64,000 nucleotides of DNA from positions 38,505,881-38,569,880 of the forward strand of contig NC_133106.1 in NCBI RefSeq assembly GCF_022965805.1, read 5' to 3'. The notes under the pieces were generated by a model. It saw only the letters and a program-made list of their open reading frames with translations, was not told where the DNA came from and did not search any database. This DNA comes from Primulina eburnea. Its lineage: Eukaryota; Streptophyta; Magnoliopsida; Lamiales; Gesneriaceae. The first letter of the stretch is position 1. Each line of letters opens with the position of its first letter. Shown piece by piece: positions 39,462 to 50,255 of this stretch. Made by a program: the position numbers and the translations under genes.

Positions 39462-39473
39462 GCTCTGATACCA
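39462..39473 (-). promoter_or_regulatory. primer-binding site (tRNA-iMet) of the Ty3 element
   Basis: The minus strand reads TGGTATCAGAGC four nucleotides inside the 5' LTR. This is the standard plant initiator-Met tRNA primer site. Confidence 0.9.
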
Positions 39474-39477
39474 TAAA

Positions 39478-40911
39478 TGTAGTGACCCGTTCCAGAATCA
39501 CCTACTAATCAAGAACTAAGCATGCAATTAACTTAATTAATAATAATCAGAGATAACAGCGGAAATATGGCCGACGACAATAGTTATACAACCCAATCGA
39601 AATCAGAACAACTCAAAATATATTCGGTACAACCATATCGAATAGAATAGTACTGAAAACTAAACCAACCAGCTACTCACTGTCCTCCTCCTGCTCTTCC
39701 TGAGCCATCCAACCTGAGGCCTGCCCCATGGGAATGGGGTGTCCAAGATAAACAAAACCGAGGACGTGAGCGATAAGAACGCCCAGTACAAAAGCATGAG
39801 TATACAAGCCTATATGAAATGCACATGCTATGATATGATACCAGGGTAGTCAAGAAACAGGAGTAACAAAGGATCTCAAAATGCTCAGTCTAGAGGCGCC
39901 AAGTGGATAGTGCCGCGCGGTACTCCTCTGGGTCACTGCATCCACTACAAGAACAGACGTGGACCTAAAATGTCCCGGATCACCGAAGCCCTCCGGACCC
40001 GTCGGCCACTGTGTACTCTCGGTGTCCATGCGTCCACAAGACAAGACAGAGCTGAGCGGCCCCACAAGATATAGCTTATCTCGAAAGAGATACAACTCAA
40101 CAGTAAAGGCTATCTCGAAGGAGATACGGCTCAACATGAAATGCAACATGCATCATAAAACGTGACATAATAGCATGCATCATATGACATATATCAATGC
40201 ACCACATAATCATGCAACACATATAAGGATGTATACTCGACCAGGATATCTCGGATAGTACTTTCGTACCTCTATCACAGCAAGCCTAGCCTTACGCAAC
40301 ACCGCTAATCAGGTCTAGAACAAGCCTACGCATCAAAAGCATACCCAATGAACAATACTACCATGCTCGACTAGCAAAACCAGTACTACCAAAGGTTTAG
40401 GGTTTACCTTCGTCCGTCGACAGCCCTTTGATGTCGATTGCCTCGTAACTCAGGCGTCACTACGCTACTAATCCTGGCAGCTCTTGGCTAACGCTCGACC
40501 GACAAACTAACCCTAGAAACCTTCCAAACCTCTCAAAATGAGACACAACTTCAAGAATTGACAATACAAAATGAGGAAATCCGAGCACTATTTATAGGCT
40601 ATGTTCGGATCCACCGAACCCACTTCGGAACGTCCGAACTCCCACGTGTCCATCGGCTCTTGACACCTCATGATCGGATCCACCGAACCTACACTTCGGA
40701 TCATCCGAACTTGCATGCAAACTGACGTGTCGATCAACTCTTGACACCTCATGATCGGATCCACCGAACCCACTTCGGATCGTCCGAACTCTTCGGTGCT
40801 ACCGAACCATCTTCGGTCCGTCCGATCATGACCATGGTCAAAATTACACATTAAACCTTCTTAATCACCATTAATCCGTTAATTACCCAATTTGGAATTC
40901 GGGCTACTACA
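39478..40911 (-). repeat. 5' LTR of the Ty3 element
   Basis: Same length as the other LTR. The differences seen are A/G near 34910 versus 39625, G/A in GACAGGGCTG versus GACAGAGCTG, and G/A in ATACAGCTC versus ATACAACTC. It carries the same U3 repeats and TATA box (about 40588-40597). Confidence 0.95.
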
Positions 40912-42547
40912 ATACCGCACCTAAAAGATGATGTTAAACAAATCCTCAAAGTAGAGAGGTGAATTAAAGTTCATTACATCATATTGATTGGGTTTAGTAC
41001 GAGTGGCACATGACTTCCAAATTATTAGAAGTAGAAATTGCAAGACCTTACAAGAAAAGCCAGGACATCGCAAGGATCAATGAAGCATATACACCAAAGG
41101 AAAAAAAATTGATAAATAGTAAATACTCAGAACTGGATGTTCTATTTCGTTTTCCCACCTTATAATTGTCCAGGGCGAACCTACTATCAGGTGGAACGTC
41201 TCCAGAGTTGTACTTTCCAGTCAGAACTCCAGATGCAAGTGGGCTCCATGTGGTAAGACCAAGACCATAGTTTGCGTACAAAGGTAGATACTCAGACTCG
41301 ATCTAGAGCAGTTAAATGCATCAGGAAATCATATTTAATACAAGAAAAATGAGTAAATACATCAAAAGAAGTGACTGAAACATAAATCTCTCACGGTAAA
41401 AACCCTGCTAGGGAATCCGAGTAGAGACATCCAATTATGAAATCATGAGAGTCTTATTCCCTGTAGTCAACTATTACCAAAAACTGTCATCAAAGTAGTT
41501 TAACCACGAGAAGCAGCTTGTGATTCAATGAGGTCGAGTTTGCATTGATAAATTTAATTTGGAGTGAGTGTTTGGTCCATTTGAAATGCACCAGAATTAC
41601 AATTGATATTCAAAATCAATGGTCCTCTCATGTTCATCAATCCAATCACAACCTGAGTGGATTACAATTACACTAAAAAATTGTCCCGACAAAAATTGTC
41701 GTTAAAAGAGTGACATTTGCTTCATAAGCCAACAGGCTCCAAACGGCAAACCCTGTTTCATTAAAGCTTTAGATCCACCAAGATCACTCGAGGAGCAAAC
41801 TTATACTTCCTTCAACCACAACGGAGATAATCTACAAAAGATTTCGCCGAAGGAGAAAAAATTAAACAAATGATTTAAGCTCGAATCTTTCCTATCTACA
41901 ACTCCCAAAAATCCCAACAAAACAAAAAAAAAAAAGACACTCCATTTGTTTTTACCTTGTGCCTGGATAAAAGATTATACTCCGGCTGCTCCACAATAGG
42001 ACCCACAAGATCCAGCCGCTCAGCCACACCCCAAGCTTCTGTAATCTGCTGAGCGGGACCATTCACTGGTTCCCCAATAATACGTTATACGCCCACCCCT
42101 TGTCAATGACATGATTCATGGCCCTCACATTCTCCTCAATGGGCGTCCCGATATCTGGCCGATGGCAATAAAGCACATCGACATACTCCATATCCACTCT
42201 CTTCAAACTGTTCTTGGTCCCCTCTACTATATGCTTCCTCGACAAGCCCTTGTCATTAGGTCCGGGCCCACCCCAGAAAATCTTGGTAGATATAACGAGG
42301 TCGGTTCGCTTCCATCCAAGCTCCTTAATAGCCTGACCCATGATCTCTTCCGCGCGGCGTTGGCATAAACCTCGGCGTTGTCGAAGAAATTCACTCCATG
42401 ATCGCGGCAGCATTGGAGTATAGATTTAGCTTCCTTTACATCGAGTTGATTGCCGAATGTGACCCAAGCGCCATAAGAGAGCTGGGAAACCTTCAGGCCC
42501 GATTTGCCAAGTTTATTGTACTGCATCGCCTGGTCAGGAATTTTCAT

Positions 42548-43156
42548 CGGCGGGCAATCTCTTTTATCTCCTTATATGTAGGTTTTTATAGGATTTGAGG
42601 TGAAGGGATCGGTGAAGCAAACGTGACCACGGAGAAATGCGCGAAAAATCAGTGAGGAGCCGAGGCCGGGTGGCAACGTAAATGAGGTTCTCTCTACTCT
42701 CGATAGATAGAAATTGATATGTTTATTATCATTTTAGTTGCTTGTGCTCTTTTGAAGAAAATGACAAGATGAGATTTTTTGGAAGTCGACTCCATTGTTC
42801 AACACAAGCTACAATCTATTTATTATTCGTCAATCATTTTCATGGTCCATATATGATTGCTTTCCGCAAATAAAAAAAAATTGTTTTTACATGGAAGACA
42901 GGGTCATTGAATTATATACAACAAAAAAATATATATGAAACATAAAAAGATTATCGAATTCGAGCGACGATGAAGCAAGAAATGTGGCCGTGGAGTTGGA
43001 ATGACTCGGTTGCCCTGTCACATGAACCAAATAACATTATCTAGATTTATCAAAACATATCCAATCTCTCGTGGAATGAAAAAAATTCAGAATTACGTAC
43101 ACAAGATCACTTGGTATTTAAAACAAACAAATAAAAGTTGGTTTTTTTTAATGCTT
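42548..43156. other. intergenic between KAB1-like and phosphatase genes
   Basis: Former promoter of the KAB1-like pseudogene and the 3' flank of the acid phosphatase. No other feature recognised. Confidence 0.55.
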
Positions 43157-45970
43157 TTAGGGAGGAGGAAACGGATGTGAGCTTACATTCGATGTATTAA
43201 AACATAAGTGAGGCTGTCGAACGATGTAAATTTGGTCTCCATGTTTGTTTTCTTTGTAAATATCTTGGTTTCTATGCCATGTCCATAGTGCATATGTCGA
43301 GTTCACCACCTGCATAATTCATTGACACCTTCGATAGAATGCGTAGGCTAAAAGGGACATCTTAAGCAAACCTTCTGTATATACATATTTCTCATTGATT
43401 ACCTCAAGAATCCCATGCCCAAAACTACTCTCTCTGTATGCACTCCACTCTGGCTGCGTATCCCAGCAAAATTGACCCTTTGCTGGGCCAGATGAGAAGT
43501 TCATATGGCATAGACCTCCAATTTCGGGTATATTGTCCTGAGCAGACGGACATTTGCCCAGTTCATCCGCATGATCAACGTCGACTTTTTCGATATTACC
43601 ACCATCTCCAATCGTTATGTACACAGGCCCACAGGAATCCAATGTGTAGTTGTACACTCTATTCATTCGTTCATATGCATGCACCTGCAAGCACAACCAT
43701 GAGTCACAATTCTGGTTCCGTTTCAAACCAAACTATTATATATCACTCGAGAGATTTTCAAACAAATTAAACTTGGAGTACACTTATACTTAAAAAATTC
43801 AACCATTCGTGGACTTACATGACCAGAGAAGACAATATCGACTCCATTCTGGTAGAGAAGACCTTCCATTTGAAGCCTCATGCATTCAAATTCTTGATAA
43901 TGTGAGGAATAGCTATTATACCATGGCGGATGCCAGGCCGCCACCAGCCATGGAGTTTTGCTTCGGTCGACTTTCTTGAGGTCGTTTTCAAGCCAAACAT
44001 ACTGCGAACCTTACACACCATATATAAAATATACAGTGATGTGACGACGTAACATTAATCTGACATATCTAGTCTAATGAAGGGTATTCTTAACTTACTT
44101 CTTTGGTTGTAGTCTACATAGGCTCCCAACATGATAAAATGTATGCCAGAGGCATCAAATGAGTAGTAAAAGTTGGTGCCAGAACCAGACTCGTTTGAAG
44201 GAACAGAGAATCTAGTCAAATATGCTTGGAATGTAATGTTGGAGATTTGAGGCTCTATTTCATGATTTCCTTCTATAACCATCATTGGAATTCTTGATGT
44301 CATGGGTTGCATGAACCTGCACTTAGACCAACAGTTTGAATCATGTGAGCTGAATAAATTCAACAATTGGACACGAGAAGATTATGAAATCTGAAGAATT
44401 CATACTAAAATTTGGAATTTTGTTTTATTTAAGTGGATGGGGCCACTTTTATAGTGTCCATCCATGGTAAACTGCAATTCAGTAGTAATACTAGTTTTAT
44501 AAAAATAAAAAAGAAAGAAAGAAACCAAGAAGTTTCAAGATAAGGGAGGAGTGCACTAAAAAAAAGTGATAACCTTCCCCATGCATCCCAACGAGGTTGA
44601 TATGTTTCTCTAATAGGTGCATTGGGGAATGCACAGGAGTAGCAAGAAGTACCATTTCCTCCAGTTGTAAGATACTGATTTGCATAAGTTAGGTCGCCAA
44701 CCATCAAAATAACCGTAGGATCGTTGGTGATGAGATGATCAATGGTGGTCGTAGAATTCATCGTAAGGCCTAAATCTCCTACTACAGCTATTCGAGGAGG
44801 ATACTTGCCAGAGCCGGGCAATGGTAATGTTTCAAACACGAACTCCTCACTCATAGCTCCTAAAGAACTATCCCCACACTTGTAATGGTATTGCGTTTCA
44901 GGTTCAAGACCTACGACGAATTTTCAAAGCTCGACAACATCAGGGTAGATTCATGATATTCATTCAGGATCAAGCAAGCTTTTGTAGATTTATAAATATT
45001 TCCGGAAGTCATGCCTCATAGCACAATTCAAGAATCAAAATTTACCCTCAATTTTTACATGATGTATAATCCCAGAGGTGTAATTCCATAGCCCTTGAAA
45101 TGGATATAGTTGACTATAAACCACTGAAACTCCACTTGCCTTCCGGATATCGTTGCTACTTTCTTTCCAATACTGCACCTCACTAGCCACACCTGATGGA
45201 TCAATTGGAGTAACATTCACTCCAATCTGAGCATCCCCTTTTTCCATCAACATGCACAAGAACAAATCAATAAACTCATAAAAAATCAACCATACAAAAT
45301 AACTAAAAGACAATTGTCACGCCCCTCAACTGCTTCAAATCATTCCTCGTTTTTTTATCAATGTTACTCAACAGATAAAGTCCATTATATCAGACTTTAT
45401 AAACACTTCATACAAATTTCCTCAAACCGACTTGGTCAAAGCCTTAACACAGCCCTCTGATATGCAAGTGCTTCAAGTCTATCTTATAAATACACCTAAA
45501 AATTCTGCGTCGTCCCGCACATCATCTTTGGATTCCTTAATACTCAATTTTCGAAATTTACACACATAATCACTATAAAAGGTGTAGAAATCAAAAGACG
45601 TGTATTTAAACGGTTAGCTTTTGATATGAGACTTCATTTAACAAACTGCTAAAACTCCATCATCCCACGTACAGGAGGGATTAAACAAAAAAACCAAGAA
45701 ATTATACCGGTGACCCAAGAAATCCACATTGAAGTTGGAGTCGACAAGGCGATAGCAATCTGCTCTGGGAAATTTGATGTCACGTTTCTCTTGAGCCTTG
45801 GATGATCCATCGGCAAGTCATCACTGCCACGGCGTAGCGATGGATCAAAACTCCGAGTTGTGGGCTGAAAAGGGCCTTCTATTGTTGTGGGTATACTGCT
45901 GTGACGATGAAGTAATCACCATTTCTGCAATCATCACAACTGAAATTGATAACATTTTACGGAGTTCCAT
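43157..45970 (-). CDS. purple acid phosphatase (PAP15/PAP23-like), 1-nt frameshift after signal peptide
   Basis: Seven exons: 45708-45970, 45046-45237, 44574-44910, 44099-44316, 43819-44009, 43403-43684 and 43157-43309. Conserved metal-site blocks appear in order: VVGDLG, GDLTYANQY, IEGNHE, VAAWHPPWYNS and SGHVHAYER (the last split over an exon junction). An N-terminal Fn3-like domain carries QLYPFQGLWNYTSGIIHHV. The C-terminal part has WTWHRNQD and QIYIVRQP. By family it is a secreted Fe-Zn/Mn phosphomonoesterase, often with phytase activity. The frame from ATG 45970 gives a signal peptide (MELRKMLSISVVMIAEMVIT) but is out of phase with IPTTIEGPFQP by one extra base near 45895. From the internal ATG at 45810 (MDHPRLKRN) the frame is open to the stop, 491 residues, but without a signal peptide. 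Confidence 0.88.
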
Positions 45971-46881
45971 TGGAATGATTTTTTTTTCTTCGTGGTACTA
46001 TCCGGTAGAGGAATTGAAGCGATGAAGTACAAACAACGGAATATTCGTAGGAGATGCCGTGAATTCCTAGTGCGATTGTGGGATCAATTCTTGTCAGAAT
46101 GACAAAAGGCCATGATACTTTGTTGCATCTTTCTTTCTTAAGTTTAAGATGCAATTCGTTTCTCCTTCTTGGTCACTTTGCACAAAGCACATAATTTGTT
46201 AAATAAATTTATGCAGGACATGCATGCACGTTGGCAGCCATTTTTTCTTTAAAAAAAATTATACATTAATTTTTTGACATTAGTGTGGATGATTCAGTTT
46301 GGAAAAATTAAATAATTTCAGTGTAAGCAAGCACACATTGTTATTTGTACCCCTAAAGGCCTAAACTCTTCACTTTTTTTGTTTTTGTTTTTGTTTTTGT
46401 TTTGAATGGCTTTTGGATCAAAAAGCCCAATATGACTGCCTTACTCGGATCCAGTTTAGTATGGCAGTCTGGGTGCGCTTTCTTTTAAAACCCCAAATCG
46501 GAGGCCCAAATTAGCAGAAGTTTGCTTTGGGCTTTACTTCAAAAACAGGCCCATATAACGATTTATTTGGGACAATACTAGCGTATTGGGCCTTATATTT
46601 ACACACATGTGACTCACATGTTTACGTTCTTTTTAAGTTAATATTTTTCAATTTCGATGGTCAATCAATTAATTCATGGATTCTTTCGGAAATTTCTAAA
46701 AAACTAATGGAAGTCGGAAGAGAAGCAAGCGGGGGAAAAGACATATAGGGTTAATTTTTCTGGTAAACATGACTGGAGTTTAGACATCAAAGATCAACTT
46801 CCAATACTTCATGAGAATAATATTCTACAGATTGTTTCACTTCCAATCAACAACTAAGCGGAAACCAAGTCATCGGCGACT
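45971..46881. other. intergenic between phosphatase and ITP pyrophosphatase
   Basis: Contains the phosphatase promoter, a cluster of GGCCCA/GGGCTT motifs (46421-46596) and the 3' flank of the ITPA gene. A 73-codon frame at 46527-46748 has no family resemblance and is not called. Confidence 0.5.
46421..46596. promoter_or_regulatory. cluster of site II-type (GGCCCA/AGCCCA) motifs
   Basis: Five motifs within 180 bp: AAAGCCCAATA, GAGGCCCAAATT, TTTGGGCTTTAC, CAGGCCCATATA and ATTGGGCCTTAT. Such clusters bind TCP factors and drive housekeeping or translation-related genes. The nearest downstream gene in the minus direction is the acid phosphatase, about 450 bp away. No plus-strand gene is evident. 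Confidence 0.4.
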
Positions 46882-49723
46882 TTAAGAACTTGGATCAGTC
46901 TGAAAAATATATCCTGCTTCTGCGAAGTGTGATTTCACCAGTGCAAGAGCCCTGGAACGGTGAGAAATCTTGTTTTTCTCTTCCTTCGGCATTTCAGCAT
47001 ACCTATAACACACATGGGTTACCTAGATTTCACGACAGAATACAAACAACGGCATTAAGAGGGGAAATAAATCTACGTCTGATCATATCCATCGGGTTGA
47101 AAGATTGGATCCCATCCAAAGTCATTCGGTCCTCTCTGAGGAACTATCTTTCCCTGAAATTTCATTAATGTACAACTTAGAAAAGTGACACTAATATATA
47201 ATTTAATCACAAGGACATTGAACTCTAAGTTAGACAACAGGATTATGGCAGAATAATACCCAAGTTTCCCCTGAAAAAGTAATTGGATCTGCATATGGTC
47301 CAAGAGCTAGAGAGAATACACAAAGAGCATATGCTGATTTATCATCATATGCCATCAATAAATTATTTAGACCTGTAAAGAGAACATAACATGATCGACT
47401 TCAATAAAGTTGGAGACAAGAGACAAGAATAAAGATGAATTTAACATTGGGAGTACAAAGAGGGAATCAAACTGGAACACCTTCATGACCAGTCTTCTGC
47501 AGAAACCACTTGCTGCAAAAATTTTCGTTTCAAACTCAGTTGAGGCCATAAAAACATGTTAAAATCAGTGACAATAATAGGGTACTGACAATATATTGAA
47601 AATTAATGCAAAATTAAGAGTTTTGGAATATTCCATAAAGAAAGTAAACAAAATTAATCACTTGAATAAAACATATCATAAAGCATGAATTCCATTATAT
47701 GTTAGAAATCTGCTAAGAATCAATGAAATAACAACATCGAAGTCAAACATGAGCTGCACCTGCACTAAAGCTCAAGATCCTAGTCAAAACTCGATCATCA
47801 AAAAAGAAAGGAAAACTTTGGATTTTGTTTATATTTTCTCATGAGTATGCAATAAGTGAAAAAGTGATATAGAAACTTTGTGCATGGGGAATTGTGAAAA
47901 ACGTTTTGGAGAGTACATGCAAAGAAAGAAACATAAAACAGGAAACGAGAATTAGATATAATCCAAGGGAAATCGTAAAAGTATAAATAATATACGGAAT
48001 TCTTGTGATACCAAAAATGCTCCCCCGAACGCAAAAAATATATATTGTTTTATTCTGTCGCATCAGTTTCCTTACTTTCAGAGGAAAATGGGGTAGTTGA
48101 AAATGGTTGGTGTACTTGAATAAGATGGCGATCATAAGTGAGTGAGTGATGGATGATTAGCATTTTCAGAAATTTTCAAATGAAAAATTTCAACAAGTCT
48201 CTTAATTTCTTAGCTTCCAATGTTCAACTTTCTTCTGATTCTTGAGGTTTCATCTATAAAAGATCCAAGACTGGGGACTTTTCTTGTGATCTAATAATAT
48301 TATCAGCAACTGATCCCTTCAGCAGAAAATATGGGTGGTCATATCCAAGTCAGAATGTCTCTTCACAATAAATAATCAAATTGATATTTTATAGATAACT
48401 GAACTCTCACAAGGGATAGCCTCTGCATTACAAGCAGAAGTATTGATAAGAACATGAAGAGCATAACCAAGCATATCTAAGCGAGCAAATAAGCTCAAAC
48501 CCGTAAAGGCTCAGGAGGAAAACTGTGTGAGGTAGAGTTTTAATTTCAGTCAAGTCTGAGTTGAGATTGAGCCTGAATTTAAATAATTTTAGTTAGCTTC
48601 TTGATGAGAGTGACAATCCATTAGAAAAAAGAGTGGCAACTGTGATACAGCTATTTGTCGGTGAAAGAGTCACACTCTTATTCATTGCAGAGAGGGTGAG
48701 AAATTTGATTCTATTTCCAAGGAAACTTCACTTTGTCATTTTCACATAAACAAACTCAGCACAATTACAAAATTATACCCAGCTCTAAGAAAAGCAAGGA
48801 ACAGCAGACAAAAATAAACATCTTCCATATACAAATTTCCACATTAACTTACAGCACTAGCATTGTTTCTGTATTCGTGAAGCATGATCAAAGTGCTATG
48901 TTCAGATATCAAAATTCAGTAAAGCTTTCGTAGTTTTAGGAGAGGACCACCTTCCGGAAAGAAAAGTATGAACTCGACAAACTTACATGTATGGCCCTGC
49001 AAAATTGTTAAAAGATTCCATCAATTATACACAGACAAAAAAAAAAGAATCAATAACTCAAAAAATCAATATTGGTGATTGAATCATCCAAGGAGAGGGA
49101 TTTGTAGTATTGTATTTGATAAAAGGGCTAGTCAAACTTATCGTAACCATTTCTATTTCTGATCATCAACTCCTTGACACCAAACATTATCCAAATCATT
49201 TTCCGCCATAAATCAAATCTCTATCATTCATTTAAATTACCTGGTAATCCCTTGAGCGCATTGAAACAAAGACATGTGTCCTCCACCAGCACAGGTCCAT
49301 TTACCTTCCATTTTTTTTTTTGAAAAAAAAATGACATTATCAAACGCATTACACACACATATAAGTAGATTTTCCTCACAAACGTTTTCACAAACAGGTC
49401 GCATGCACATCAATATGAAATGGTCACCTCTTTAGCGGCTAATCGAGCCTTCTCTTTTGAAATCTCTTCAGGTTCACCTTGCAGTTCTGGCACTGTCCAA
49501 AACAACAACAAAAAAATAAAATAGAAACAGCAGAAAATTAACACAAAACACACATTCGAGGAAAGATGTTGCTGTTAATTAACAGACATTCGAGTCTGAG
49601 GGAACGAAACGGAATAGAGTTGCCGAGGATTTCACGGACTTCTTCAAGCTTTTTCAAGTTTCCCGTCACAAAAGTCACCGGCTGTGACAGCACAACGGCC
49701 CTCCCAGCACCCGCCGCCGCCAT
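46882..49723 (-). CDS. ITPA: inosine triphosphate pyrophosphatase (ITPA/HAM1)
   Basis: Eight exons: 49588-49723, 49428-49492, 49241-49304, 48987-48996, 47481-47512, 47260-47369, 47077-47153 and 46882-47002. They sum to 615 nt, giving 204 residues, the normal size. Motifs: [18 protein letters not shown] (substrate loop), [54 protein letters not shown] and [12 protein letters not shown]. The enzyme hydrolyses ITP, dITP and XTP to monophosphates, keeping deaminated purines out of RNA and DNA. Exon 4 is only 10 nt (encoding parts of GPYI) and every junction stays in phase. Its start lies 532 bp from the divergent FLIP-like gene. Confidence 0.93.
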
Positions 49724-50255
49724 TTTCCCGCGAATATTGCACTTGGAAGTAATAGTACGTCTGGATTACGACCTTAAAATCAATAATAATTACAATTAGT
49801 TCTAATTAAATAGCATGAATCATAAATATTAAGCAATCGTTCTTTTTTTAATTTGGAAAAAGAAAGCGAAAAAGATATTATCTAGACGTAATTTCTTTCA
49901 TTTTATCTGGAAAAAAATATTAGAAAAAAATACGAGACAACGTTAATTTTTTTTAATGTAATTTTGGTTATGTATTTATCATATTATTTTACTTGTTATA
50001 AACCACCAAAATTGGCATGGCGGGAATAGAAATTGCCATTACATATAGACGATAACGTCGATGCTAGCTGTGAGGGTAGTGTTATCACAAGATATCAGTT
50101 ATTAATTTTACACGGTGATTAAATTTAGACCTTTGATCACTTCATAAGGTATACGTGTTTGTAAATCTGGATATTTGATCACGACAGTGCCTCACAAAGT
50201 AAGGGTGAAATGAACCGATATAGACAGATGAATGAACCGCAAATTTTGGGCGAAA
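49724..50255. promoter_or_regulatory. divergent promoter region, ITPA / FLIP-like gene
   Basis: The 532 bp between the two start codons must contain both promoters and leaders. It is AT-rich near ITPA and more mixed toward 50000-50255. No canonical TATA box stands out. Confidence 0.45.

Larger units (their letters stand above)
34763..40911 (-). mobile_element. young, internally deleted Ty3/Gypsy (chromovirus-like) LTR retrotransposon
   Basis: Two 1434-bp LTRs (34763-36196 and 39478-40911) differ at three positions by eye. The element is flanked by a 5-bp target duplication ATACC (34758-34762 and 40912-40916). LTRs run TGTAGT...ACTACA on the element strand. The primer-binding site TGGTATCAGAGC (39462-39473, initiator Met tRNA) and the polypurine tract AAGGGGGGGAGAA (36197-36209) are intact. 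The internal part is only 3281 bp because gag and the protease active site are deleted, along with the RT thumb/connection and most of RNase H. It lies in an intron of the KAB1-like pseudogene in the same orientation. Confidence 0.95.
34069..42547 (-). pseudogene. KAB1: potassium-channel beta subunit / aldo-keto reductase (KAB1-like) pseudogene
   Basis: Four exon blocks remain: 41956-42547, 41159-41302, 34503-34667 and about 34069-34187. They encode a KAB1-type aldo-keto reductase: [78 protein letters not shown] and [19 protein letters not shown]. Frame is lost repeatedly: a 1-nt deletion near 42356 after AEVYAN, about 7 extra nt near 42084 in KGWAY, an extra C near 42056, and about 5 extra nt near 34098 that displace the PKRPDSY tail. 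A 6.1-kb Ty3 retrotransposon lies in the intron between blocks two and three. The intact family binds Shaker-type potassium channels and uses NADPH. This copy cannot encode it. Confidence 0.88.

Noticed and set aside
46527..46748. 73-codon plus-strand frame after the GGCCCA cluster
   Set aside because: No recognisable domain and no splice partners. The ITPA gene ends just beyond on the other strand.
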